Part shown: positions 37,691-50,645 of the stretch, piece by piece
How the letters are laid out: the number at the start of each line of letters is the position of its first letter
How positions within the stretch are numbered: position 1 is the stretch's first letter
Source: Vespa crabro
Taxonomy: Eukaryota > Arthropoda > Insecta > Hymenoptera > Vespidae
Reading direction: 5' to 3'
DNA length: 64,000 bases
NCBI RefSeq assembly: GCF_910589235.1
Contig: NC_060963.1
Location: forward strand, 7,479,501-7,543,500
Made by a program: the position numbers and the translations under genes
Notes under the pieces: model-generated
Told to the model about the DNA's origin: nothing
What the model saw: only the letters and a program-made list of their open reading frames with translations
Databases searched by the model: none

Positions 37691-39830
37691 CCCATTATTC
37701 TTCAACCATACCCGCTTGGAATAATACTGATAGAACTGTAGTAATCGTTAGAATCTCATTTTCTATTTTTTTCTTCATTTCTTAATTTATTGTCCTGTGT
37801 TAGTGAACTTTCATGTAGACCTATTTTCACATATATATACATAAGTAGATACTTTTCTCACTCTCTTAATCTTCCTTGTGTTTTATCGTTTGCAATATTT
37901 TCTCTTTCTCTATCTATAAAATGTCGCTTTTCTATCTTCAATGGAATTTTCTGGATCATAGAACTGATTCTTTTTTCACTTTTTTCAGAGAAAAGTATCA
38001 TTAGGAGATGAGTACAACGATTTTGGAATATTATCAGATGGATATGCTAGTAATTATACATTTCTTATGATCGGAACTGTCTCAGCTACAAATTGCAGTT
38101 TATTATTTTGAAATCATACTCAACAGCATCCAAATAATGTACATTTTAACAAACTATTCGTAACGCACTATGAAAGATTTTTTAAATGAATATTAACTTA
38201 TCCATATTATTCAACGAATTTAAACAAATTGATTATCTTTAATGGATCTGAATAGTGTTACAAAAATCATGTCTATCAGGAATAATGGATATATTTTTCT
38301 CTGTTCAAGTTATTACGCAGAGTATTTAAACAGGTATGTTGAAAGATATTGTTTTATGAGAGAAACTATATAAACTAATATTAATGGAATTAATTATTTT
38401 AATAAATTTTTAATTAATTTAATTAATTATTAAATGATAGTAATATTATACTAGCATAAAAGTTTTATTTATTTAATACATGTTTTCATTAAGAGATAGG
38501 TTTAATAAGTAAATAATAGGTTTCAAATAGGCTATTTTCTTTGTAGAGCAAGTATTCTCGAGCATATCTAATTATTATAACAACAATTTCGATAATCAAA
38601 ATATTGAAATGGACAGAGACAGATATCCAGAAATGTCTGTAACGATAGTTCTTTACCTAGTTTAGGAGAATAAATCGCCAATTATCGTCAATTACCGTAA
38701 ATTTCTATTACCATCGATATAAATTCCCAGGGAAGAGTAAAAACATTTCGATACAAAAAATGCCAAACTCATTGTTGTAACTATAAAGAATTTTGTAATA
38801 TAATCGAAACAAAAGATGACACTCTACTAGCGAATCCAAATTATACATTCGTGATAGATTATTTAGCACCATATGAAATATTATTTAAAAAATTATTTCT
38901 GTTAAAAACCGAATAATCTAATGTTCTTATTATGCGTAAACAATTCAATGCTAAATAGCCATTTAAATTCTCATTAGATAATTGTCGGTATAGATATATA
39001 TAGAGTTACTATATAATTACTTTATAATGGAATATTATCACTAAAATTATAATATACTCATTTGTCGGTGATGATATTGAATTTACTGATGATGTTGATT
39101 GTTTACTAAATCTGTTGCTGATTACAGTATAGCACAAAAATAGGTCTAAGAAAAATATCGACAGTAGAGAATAAGCAGGAAAGGAGTTCAATTGTCGAAC
39201 GTTGAACAAAAACACGATGCAGAAAACGAAAACTCCTTCGAGATGATTCTCTTCTAAAAATCTAATAATCGTTATGATAACGTCTATCTGACTCTTACTC
39301 ATTAATATAGCTGATGTCATGATTAATGGTCTAGCAATGGATTAAAAATTACAGATCATTGTATGCAGTTTAATCTGTTTTGATTTTCTTATCCTAGAAC
39401 ATTTTCCATTAGAAAAAAAAATACAGGAAATGTTCGTACCATTGAATCTACGTAATTTCTCATCTTCCTTGGAACGATGATCATTTGCTCGAGTAAAAGT
39501 CCAGCTAAATCAACAAAAGCAACTGGTACTATGCTGAACAGGGAAGGCATATAAATGATCGTCGATAAGTTTTTTCGGAGAATACATTCGAAGAAGAAAC
39601 AACATCAGTATTTTCTAAACGAATTTTATAAAATCGACTCCAATTCTCTTTGTACCTTGGAAGATCGCTTAGAAGATTATCAATTACAGAACCATAATAA
39701 CACCGATCAGAAGATCATTCGAAAAACTATTTGAAAGATCGTCCAGAATATAAATCTTCATTATATTTCAGATATTCGTTTAAAAAAATGTTCATATTGT
39801 AAGATCTAGCAATGTAATGATTAATATGCT
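37690..39830 (+). pseudogene. Psi-D: decayed hunchback copy with its own dead promoter
   Basis: Aligns with hb from the end of exon 1 (37693-37743, including 'tggaataatactgatagaac') to the last fingers. Exon 2 is 37989-38333 (345 nt) between TTTTTCAG and GTATGT. Its first 42 bases align with hb without gaps, and it stays in frame until TGA at 38109-38111. Exon 3 starts at 38547 after TTTGTAG and aligns with the N-terminal finger ('ttctcgagcatatcta' against hb 'tttcggaacatctttct'). In the central fingers the first cysteine is TAC, another TGT is TAT, and a deletion removes the histidine part. The start codon region and polyglutamine run are not recognisable. Psi-A is its sister copy. All splice signals remain although the protein is lost. 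Confidence 0.87.
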
Positions 39831-41985
39831 TCTAATAAAGTTGAGTATAAATTCATCAACAATGTTGATTTTTTTTCTTCATATAGATATATCAAAGCAA
39901 TTTCGGAAAATGACCTCCACAAATTAATTTTCACATGAACTTCAATATCGAATTATTACCTGTATTATTATATTCACTTATATAGAATATTTTATATATT
40001 GAATTATAAAATTATAATAATGAAAAAAAAATAAATTTTTGAATCTTTACATGATTTTGAATGAATGCTGTGCTATTCGAAATCATGCGAATAATTTGGC
40101 GTTCATATTATCTGATCACGAATTGAAGTTGCTATATAGAATAATATTAATAGGAACAAATAAAATTAATAATTATTATATGTGTTATATGACTTGAAAT
40201 AAATGATAATATAAAGTTGTTAAATTTGTCAAACAAAATTCAAGAATTTTATAATATGACAATAGATTATTGTTCCTTTTATTTATTTATTTCTATTTTT
40301 GACCGATATAGGAAGTGTAATTTTATCTATATAAAGTAATATACATGTACTTTTAATGTTATGTACTAACCTCGTCCCTCTCAGTAAGTATTTGTAATGA
40401 TTACAATATTATGCTAATGATATTATAAATCATGACGAGATTATGTTATGTCTATGAACTGTTCTAGTAATTTTTAAATTAACTATTTTCTGTACTATTT
40501 AATTTTCATGTTCTTTTTTGTAGGAAATGATATCACCAAATAAAGCATTTGCAGCTATAATTCTTAGTTATAAGTTGTATAACAAGTTTCCGCGAGCATT
40601 TTATTTTTCTTCTTAAACTTTCTCAGATAAAACACTATACGATCTGAAAAACTTTTACCACAGTTGTCTACATTATATTCCAATAGAATTAATTATTGTA
40701 ATTTTCCAGACTATAGTCATATTTAGCGTCGTTCATTATATCGTCTCTATATGCAAACGACGTTTTCATTCTTCTTATGGTAGGCGTGATCTAAGGAAAT
40801 TTTGTCAATATTTTACGTGGCAGTTAACGTGTTAATAAAAAAGAAAGCATAAAAATTATAATAATTACTAATAGCTGTAGCAAATTTTAACTCTTGAATT
40901 TTTTCTATTTGATCAAAACTTCGATTAATCAGAACTCTAATTATCTAGTACTTAAGTATACTAATTACTAGAAATATGTAATAAATTATATGGAAAAACA
41001 ATAAAGTTACTCGAAGTTACAAAAAGTTTATTTGTGAATCACTCTTTCTCATTTCGTATATGTAATTTTTTTTTATATAAAAATTATGTAATATTCATAT
41101 ATATAAAATTATAGTACAATATAAATATCAAGACTTATACCTTTTTGAAAGGAGTTTATCATCAAAAGAACATGTAAATATTATACAGAAATATATATTT
41201 TTAGAAGTGTGCATTTTTTGTTGTTTCGAAAAAGATGGATAAAATATTAATAATTTTGTATAGTTTGATAGGGCGTAGAAATAATGGATATAATGAAAAT
41301 GACTGAAGCTTCGTTTTTCAATTTACGTTTTTCAATTTTATGAACTTTGTTGTATGATGATTATCGGACAAATTATGTTTTTGATTTAATATTTTTTTTT
41401 TTCTATACGAAATTATTTTTATATATATTTTATCGATTATTGATTGAAATAAGAATATAGTGGTAGTATTAATAGAAATTATTAGTAGCAACTATTAATT
41501 ATATTGTAAAATTAACGTGAATTTAATATCTTCAATGAAATGAAATAATTTAAATTTAATAAAATGAATAATTTAATTTAACACGACATACTTTTTATGA
41601 TATAAGAAAGTAAAAAGTAAACGATAATGATATAAAAAGAGTCATAATTATTGGAAGATCATCGATTATCGAAATAAATCGATTTTTTGAATATTTTCTT
41701 CCTTAATCCATACAATTTTTTTCACAATAACAAAAATTGTCATTTTTGTCAGAGACAAATCATAGCAATAGACTTATGTAACGCAATGATCAGATCATAG
41801 TGTATTACATTAATGATTATATATTATATATTATATATTATATTTCCTTATGAAGTATCCCCAAAAATTTATCGATTAATTTACTGTTGATATTATTATT
41901 CAAAATATCAATTTGAAGTTATCGAATGATTACTTAGCTTATTTCTACGAGACGCTAATCTGTTCGTTTGAATAAGAAAAAGAAG
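39831..41985 (+). other. Psi-D 3' flank
   Basis: Near-identical to 1086-3235 (single substitutions, for example at 41235 and 41479). Aligns in its second half with the hb 3' flank. It ends at the psi-D/psi-E junction near 41.99 kb. No gene. Confidence 0.7.
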
Positions 41986-41997
41986 TTGTATATATTT

Positions 41998-44185
41998 AAA
42001 CCAAATTCTTCAACCATAACCGTTGGGATTAATATAGATACAATTGTAGTGAATAATCGTCAGAACCTCCCATTTTCTTATTTTTTTTTTTCTCTTAATT
42101 TAGTATTTCGTGCTGGTAAGATTTCACGTATACATAAGTATTTTCACATATACATAAGTAGATACCCTTCCCGCTGTTTCGCCTTTCCTCATGTTCTATC
42201 GTTTGTAACATTTTCCCTTCCCCAAAATATTACTTTTCTATCTTCAATGGAATATTCTCGATCATCGAAAAAAAAAAACTGATTCTTTTTTCACTGCAGC
42301 GAAAAGTATTATTAGGAGGTGAGTATGACGAATCTGGAATAGTGCTGGACGGATATGCTAGTAATTCTACATTTCTCATGATCGGAACTTGCTCAGAGGA
42401 AAATTGCAGTTCATTAACTCGAAATCTTACCCAACAGAATCCAACTAATATACACTTTAATAATATTCTTCGTAACGCACAATGATTAATTATTTTTAAT
42501 GAATATAACTTATCGATATTATTCACCGAATTTAAATCAATTGACGATCTTAAAAGGAATGGTGATTACTGTCTAAATCCATGTCTATCTGGAATAATGC
42601 ATAAAATTTCCATATCTAATTTTTGGCATAGTGAATTTAATCGGGTATGTTGAAAGACATCGTTTTATGAGAAAAGCTATATAAACTAATATTAACAAAA
42701 TTAACTATTTTAATTAATTATTAGGCAAATAATACAAATAATATTATACTAGTATACAAATTTTACTTATTTAATACATGTTTTCATTACGCGATAGTTT
42801 AATAGATAAATAATAGATTTTAAACTGGCTATTGTTTTTGTAGAGCGAGTATTCTCGAACATATTTAATTATTATAACAACAATTTCGATAATCAAAATA
42901 TTGGAATAGACAGAGACATTAAAAGAATTCCAGAAATCTCTTAGGAACGTAACGATACTACTTTACCTAGTTCAGGAAAATAAATCGCCAATTACTGCCA
43001 ATTACCATAAATTTCTATTACCATCGATATAAATTCCCAGGGAAGAGTAAAAACATTTCGATACAAAGAATGCTAAACTCATTGCTGTAACTATAAAGAA
43101 TTTTGTAACATCGTCGATACAAAAGATGACAAACCACTTACGGATCCTAATTATAGATTCGTAATAGATTATTCAGCACCATTTTGAATATTATTTAACA
43201 AATCATTTCGGTTATAAACCATTTTAATATGACGAATGTTTTTATTTTCACGTAAACAATACAATGTTAAATAGCCATTCAAAATTTCACTAAATATTCA
43301 ACAGTATAATTTAGCTCACTTACTATATAATGCAATATTATCACTCAAATTACATTTAAGAAAATATACTCATTTAACGTTAATGATATCGAATGTCCAG
43401 GATTCAACAAATATATTGCTGATCACAGTATTGCACAAAACGTAAATCAAGAAAAAGATCGACACTAGAGAATAATCAAGAAGAAATTAGAACGTCGAAC
43501 GTCGAATCGATAAACGCAATGCAGAAAACAACGATTCCTTCTCGATGATTCTCTTCGAAGAATCTTATTTTCGTTTTAATAGCGGTTATCCACCCTTCAC
43601 CTATTAATATGACGCTTGTCATGGTTAATATTGCAGTCAATTGATTAACGGTTTAAATATTATAGAAGATAGTATACAATACTCCTATCTGTATTGATTT
43701 TCCATATAGAACATTTCCCAATAGAAATTCGTTGGTTCTGTTGAATCTAAGTAATTGTTGGTTCTCATTCTTAGGAAGGATAGGATGATCATTCGACCGA
43801 AAAAAATTCTCCTCCTCCAACGAGAATAAATTGTACTAGCTGAAGAATAGGCAAAGCATATAAATTTGATCGTTGATAAGTTTTCTCAGAAGATACATTC
43901 GATGAAGAAATTTCATCAAAATTTTCTAAATGAATTTTCTAAAGTTGAGTAAAATGCCCTCCGTATTTTAGTATACTGCTTGGAAGTTCATCATTTGGAG
44001 AATCAGAAGATCCTCAATTGGAGGATCATTTAAAAAACTAATTTAAAGATCATCCTCAATATCAATGTCCATCATATTTCAGGTGGTCGTTTCTGAAATT
44101 TGCGATTAAGTCAAATGGTGATACATTATTTTGTTCATATTGTAATATAAGGTCTGGCAATGTTATATAAATACATTTCTAATGA
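41998..44185 (+). pseudogene. Psi-E: promoterless decayed hunchback copy, right block
   Basis: Counterpart of psi-B at about 99% identity. It starts with the end of hb exon 1 joined directly to psi-D 3' flank. Exon 2 is 42300-42644 (345 nt, CTGCAG/GTATGT), open for 61 codons before TGA. Exon 3 starts at 42844 after TTTGTAG. Finger cysteines are lost and the frame is broken, as in psi-B. It has no promoter, 5'UTR exon or start codon of its own. Any transcription would have to come from read-through (inference). Confidence 0.85.
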
Positions 44186-44940
44186 ATGTAAATATAAATC
44201 CACCGATAGTGTGTATTCCTTTTAAACATATAGATAAATCAATGTATTTTCTTAAAATGACTCCCTCAAATTATTATTACACGTACTATTATATTCGTTT
44301 AAATAGTATACTGTATATATTGAATTATAAAATTATAATAATGAAAAAAAAAATAAATTTTTATAAAGAAATAATTTTTCCATGTTTTTTAACATTATAA
44401 TTAATATGCCTCTCGAAGTCGTGGAAATAACTTGGCAGTTATTCTGTCTAGTCACGTGTGATTTCAGCTGATATGTAGAATGATAGTTAATAGAATAGGA
44501 ACTATCATAAAGACAATATGTGTTATTATTAATCGTTTGAAATAAATTTAAATGTAAAGTTGTAAAAACTGGCATACAAAATTAAGACTTTTTATAATAT
44601 GTTTTGACAATAAATTATTATTTCTTTTATTTATTTTCTTTTACTTTTCACCGAACTAGGGAGTATATTTTTTATCTATATAACTTAATGTGCTTGAGCT
44701 TTTAATATTTTGTACTAATTCCGTTTCTCCCACCAAGCATTTTACTGCGATATTATGCTAATGATATTATTTATCATGACGATATTGTGCTATGTCTATG
44801 GATTGCTCGAATAATTTCTAAATTAATAATTTTCTATACTGTTTAATTTTCATGTTCTTTTCTGTCAGAAATACATCAATTTCCAGGAAAATGTATTTGC
44901 AGCTATAATTCTTACGATTAGCAACTATAACTCGTAGTAG
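44186..44940 (+). other. Psi-E 3' flank
   Basis: Counterpart of 5431-6185. Collinear with the first part of the psi-D flank, then homology stops. The two small open frames (44182-44400 plus, 44333-44575 minus) match those of the left block exactly only because the blocks are recent copies. Confidence 0.6.
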
Positions 44941-45530
44941 TATTAATAGCAGGTATATAGAATTTCGAAGAAATTTTTGTTTTTTCAAATGTTCAATTAG
45001 CTATAAATACGTTTCCCTCTGATCGATTACGATTACGTTAAGACAAGATTTAAGTTTTCACTGTTGAAATGTATTATGGTATCAAGATTAAGCCATCCAA
45101 CAACCGTATTCCTGTACTCCTAGTTCATCGAAAACTTTCGTTAATCAACTGTAGAAACACATCGAGTTATTAAAACGCTATTGCGATATCAAAGAAGATT
45201 GCAAAGATGTTTATGCGTTTACATTTACATGAAAATACATTTTTGTATTACGATGCGATGAATTACGTGTGATGTATTACACGCTAGTGCCAATATCACC
45301 TCCTAGTTATTAAGACGCAATGGAAATAATTAGTTATTTATTAATGAGGAAAAAAGAAATGACTTTCTCTCGATTTACCGTAGCTAGTATTCTTTCTCGT
45401 CTTTTCACCATCGATTTCTTTAATCCCGGGTGTATCTTTAATACCAGTGGTCGTTTGTACGGACAAATAGATAAGAAAAAATGAATCCGCATAAAGATTT
45501 TTAGGATTAAAAGATAATTTATAACTCTTA
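44941..45530. other. Gene-free spacer, right block
   Basis: Counterpart of 6186-6780. Nothing recognisable. Confidence 0.45.
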
Positions 45531-47055
45531 TTGTAATAATCCTGCTTAACATTTTTAAACTCGAGAGAATATTTGTTAATTTTATTCTTTTGATATTTGC
45601 TATTATTTCTATTCGGATTTTTTCTTTTATGAATGTAAATCATTCAAATCACGTTATATTAAATTATATATTAAATCATTATTATGAAATTTTTTAGATG
45701 AAATTCTTTAATATATATTTTAATAATATTCTTTCTTACATAGCAAAGGTCATGAAAAAAAATCATCGAACGAAACTTATCTTAAGGATGGCTAGAAAAC
45801 GAAACGTTAAAGTAATAAAAGTTAATGGAGAAAATATACAGAAGAATAGAAAGGAAAATATACGTAAGAAATAAAGTATAGTAATGTGTGATAGAATATG
45901 GTATGATTAGAAGAAAGGAAAAGTCTATGTATTGTTAAGTATTTATGAAGTAATACAATTCGTTTTTAACCGATTTTTTCTTACTCAGAGTGGAAACAAT
46001 TCGTGAAAAGTTTGCAGCGGATGTGGAAGGTGGGATAAGAAATGATTAAAAATGAATATGAACGAGCCTATATATTCTTAAAGATTGTTAGACCTAAAAA
46101 TGGAGTCTAAATATGTTAGAAAAAGGAGCCAGGAATTTGTAAAGTAAATTCAATTTGTAAAAAAATTTTTTTGAAAAAGAAATTTTCAAAAAAATTTTGT
46201 ATTATATTTTAGAAATTAGTTTGTCAAGTTTCAATCTTCAAAACATAAAGGAAAGAGAAGAGAAGCCGAAAGAGGAGAGATCAGTAAAGACCTGCGTATT
46301 TCAAGTGCAGAAGCCTAAACTATTGTGCTTATTAAAGAAATATTTCATGACCTTTGGTTGTTCCGCTATTGTATATGTATTTTCGTGTCAAGGAAGAAGA
46401 AGGAAGAGAAGGAGAACAAAAGAAAGAGAGAGAGAGAGAGAAAGATTTTAACAATAGATCCTTCGATCAAGAATTTCTACATCACGAAGATTCTACTTTC
46501 TAAGAGAAGTAGCATACATTACGAAGAAACAGTGTGTGTACTTTCTACTCTTTTCCATTTTTTTGTCTCCATCTTTCTTTTCGAACCTTGGCACGAAAAA
46601 TGTGCCGATCAAGTCGACCGAATGAATTTCATTCAAAAGAATTCAAAATTCTACTAAATTTATTTCTAATGTTTCGTTCCGGTTTCAAATTATATATGTA
46701 TGGAAATCAAAGGAACGTTTAGAATAACAAAGCACGAGTACATTATTCGCGAAATGAACTTTGACTTTGTTTTTGATCGTGCGTGTTTATAATCTATTGA
46801 AATAAGACGAGTTTGCGATAATGTTTACTAAAGCTCTCTGTTATTTAATTTCTGTTAAGAAACATAGACACATATAGATGTAAGATATTTATATATATAT
46901 ATCCTTTGTACGAGGACATTAGATGATAACGATCATTTCTATAAAAAAACTTTTCTAATTGGATATATTCGAATTAATCCGTCTTTCAACGAATTCGTCT
47001 ATTATATTTCTTTTACTTATCGGAAATTTGACCGATCTCAAAAACATCTTGGTTG

Positions 47056-47106
<51 letters not shown>

Positions 47107-47645
47107 TTTAACGATTATTTAGAATTTTTTTTTCTCATTATACGTATAAGCTATATTTTCAATTCGTTATTTCGATATAAGTACAACTAATTCATACGAA
47201 TATCCGATGAGACATCTTCCTTTGTCTTTCTTTCTTTTCTCTTTCTTTCTCTTTGCGCGTGTATTATTACGCGCGTGTTACTATTCTTTCATTCGAGTCA
47301 TTGAAATATTAATTCGAGCACTTACGCATATATTTACATCGTCACTTTGCAACGAATTCAGGATTACTTTTCACTTCCGTTTGTTACTTCACTTGAATAC
47401 ATTAAATGAACCTATCAACGTCGTTCTTATCGTTTTTTTTTCTTGTTATCCCTTTTAATCTGTGGCAAATAAAGAAACAGAAAGAAAAATAAATAATAGA
47501 AAGTTGGTTTGAAATGACTTAACTTAAGACTTACCTATGCGTTATATATTAGTAATGGTACTTTAAGTTCTCAGATTATTCGCTGTTCTGTTTTTAGAGA
47601 AATTCGTACAATCTGTTTTTGGAGAATGATTTTTCTCTTTTCTTT
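45530..47645 (+). pseudogene. Orphan copy of hunchback promoter and leader region, right block
   Basis: Near-identical to 6780-8900. The promoter-like stretch is about 45996-46165, with the TATA position reading TTGTAAAG. Purine-rich leader-like sequence follows at 46250-46450. The internal (TA)n tracts are shorter than in the left block. No coding exon follows. Confidence 0.68.
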
Positions 47646-49513
47646 TTTTTTTAAAGACTTATTCAAACATCATTTACATTATTTGATAATAATGTAAAAT
47701 AAATGTCCGATTAGTCCGATGAAACTACCATCTACTATAGTTTGTGAATTTCCGTAAACTTCTCATATTAAAAAGTTCTGAAAAAGAATATTATACATAT
47801 AATCGTATTGATCGTGATCGAAATGTATTGTAAACTCAAATAATATTTCAAACGGATTTATGCAAATACTATATTATTCGGAAATTATTAGCGAAATAAT
47901 TTTTCATTAATATATTTATATACACGATGGATGTGGATTATTATGGATATATTTGTGGCCGTCACTTACTTCTTGTGCGCTTTTCAATTATATATTTGTA
48001 ATATAAAGTGGATCTTTGCACTTCACGAACGACGATATTGATATTTAAGGATTTTCGGATTTTATCATTTTTTCAATATAATTAAATTAACGAGAATTTA
48101 TAATGCACATGAATATTGGCTGAACAATATAACACGAGAAAAGATTTGGATCATTAATGTCCGCTGGTCTTTAAGCATGTGCAATCACTGAAAAGAGGTA
48201 CATAATGGTCACGGTTATATTTACAATAGAACTACGATATTATAACGTTTTGTAGAACGATGAAGAGACAATGATGGTGACAACGCCGTTATATTATTTT
48301 CGTAGTAATTAGAGATTTCTTGGCGTATTTTGTAACTATTTGGTTTTATGATATCTACCGTCGATAAGATCGATCTGAATGATACCGATCTGTCATTTGA
48401 TTAACATTGTAATTCACAGGTGGCGTTGTTTCCTTTCGGAAATATATAAGTCAGTTCCACTTGTAGCGTATATTAAAACCTGATCATGTATCGAAAGCAA
48501 CGTTATTGTTTTGGCTTCGTGAGTATATATTATCATAAGTCCGACTTACTAGAAATATAGCGTTCTCTCCTGAAAAGTAGTAACAAACCATATCGTTCAC
48601 GACATAAAGAAGTAGCAAGCTTCAAAGTTCAAACTGAGTCGACTGGTAAGGATATGTTTATGTTCGAGCTGTGATAGAAGTTCAAGTATATCTTTCTTTG
48701 CTATGTTTGTAGTTGAGCTGTGATAATACTATAGTTACAAAGTTATTTAAGGGTTCGCAAAGGTGAACTAATTCTTTTTTCTCCATCTTTTTCTTTTTTT
48801 TTATATTTTAATTATTCTCTATTGTGATATATAGTCTTTAAGAGAAAGTACTGTGAATTGAATGAGAGGAAGAGTACGTACATATATATATATAAAATGC
48901 TACTCTATCCCATGAAAACTTGGCTAAAACTGTTATGGTTATATGGATTTTTTTAAATTCATAAAGAAGATCCAATAAACGTTTTTTTTTAATTATTCTA
49001 ATTTATTATTTATAAATTTATTCAATACCATTATCTTATTAAGATGATGTATGTATCAACGATAAGAACGGCGATAATAGTGAAAGAAAAAGTAATATTT
49101 GATTTTCGACCCTTTTTTTCTTATTATTGGTCATCGAGTAAGCTCTGTTCGTTACTTAAATATAAATACTTTCATTATAAAACAATAGAATGTATTTCTA
49201 TGCTTTTTTTCTAGTCTCTCAACTGCTTTTATCGTTTATCATAGTTCTAATATAAACGTAAGTACTTTGTAAGAATACGTAAGAGAGAGAAAAAGATAAA
49301 GTGAGTGAGAGTGAGAGAGATGGAGTGAGCGATGAGAGAGGAGCATAGATATACATTCTATTGTTTTATAATGGAAGTGTTTATATTGAAGCAGCAGGGC
49401 TTACTAGATAACCAATTCTAGTGAGAGTAACTTTTATTTTTCACTCCTATGTTAGTTTCTATTGTAGCTTTAACATAAAAATATCCTAAACCAATAAACC
49501 GTGAATGCAAACG

Positions 49514-50323
49514 CGACACGGTTCTCTGTAGATCATTTTAGATTTTAACACACCGGTGATCACCAAACTGATTACGAGTCCAATTTTTCACCTTATACTT
49601 TTTCTTTCTTCTTGATTTTTATTTATTTATTTATTTATTTTTATCATTTTCACATTTGCAATTTTATTTATCCCACTTTAGTATTAGACGACGAGTTTTT
49701 ATATAATTAATTTTCTTAATTAAACGATTATTAATTAATGTTTATCTAAATTATACATGACTTTGTTCATGTTAATGTTTTTTAAAGCATTTTTATAGAG
49801 ATCTAACGGTCGTGCGGCATCCATTTCGGCACATTTCTTGTTCGACACGGATGCGATAGAATATGTATATATGTGTTTATGTGCATCGTCAGTTAACTAT
49901 AATCGAATTAGCAATTTATCGTTATACGACATTGTCACGGACATATCTTTGTCAGATATCATCTCTTAAAAATACGAAAAGAATTTAAGGCTAATTTTTT
50001 TTTTTATATCGTATATTCGGTTACTAAATTGTGATCGGAATAAATTTTTAATTGATCTGCATATACAGAATGATTGTTTTGAATTAAAATTATGAATAAC
50101 TCTCCTCTGTGAGATGATTATCCTGTCCACGAGATCAAGCCCTGATTTTCGTGTATTTTTAAATAGACTTTTATTGTAAATTCGTACGCTATTTTTATTG
50201 TAAATTCGATACGGGAGATCATGCAGGAGCTTTATTTTATAACTAAAAAAAAAGTAAGTGCGAGAAAAAATGGGACGGTTTTTATTATTTAAACGGTTAA
50301 AAATAGAAAATTATTAAATGTTA
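49514..50323. other. 810-bp segment present only in the right block
   Basis: The left block runs straight through at 10783, whereas the right block has 810 extra bases at that point. The segment holds a TTTA-type microsatellite (about 49618-49642) but no open frame, terminal inverted repeat or clear target-site duplication. It could be an insertion here or a deletion from the left block. Confidence 0.75.
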
Positions 50324-50567
50324 TTTTCAATGTTAACCGTTGAGAAAATCGAAAAATTGTAAAATAATCGTTTCTCGTCGATTTCGTGAAATAAAAGTAA
50401 AATCAATATCAAAGTTGTGCCAAAGTCGATCGATTACCGATCGCAGTTATTTATCAGCAATTATTTTTGTTAGAATGAGAAATAGTATGTTTTTGCGTCA
50501 TCTTAAATGAACTAAACAAAGTTTTTTTTATAAAAAGGCGTTCGTCATTTCAAGATATGCTCTCTCT

Positions 50568-50645
<78 letters not shown>

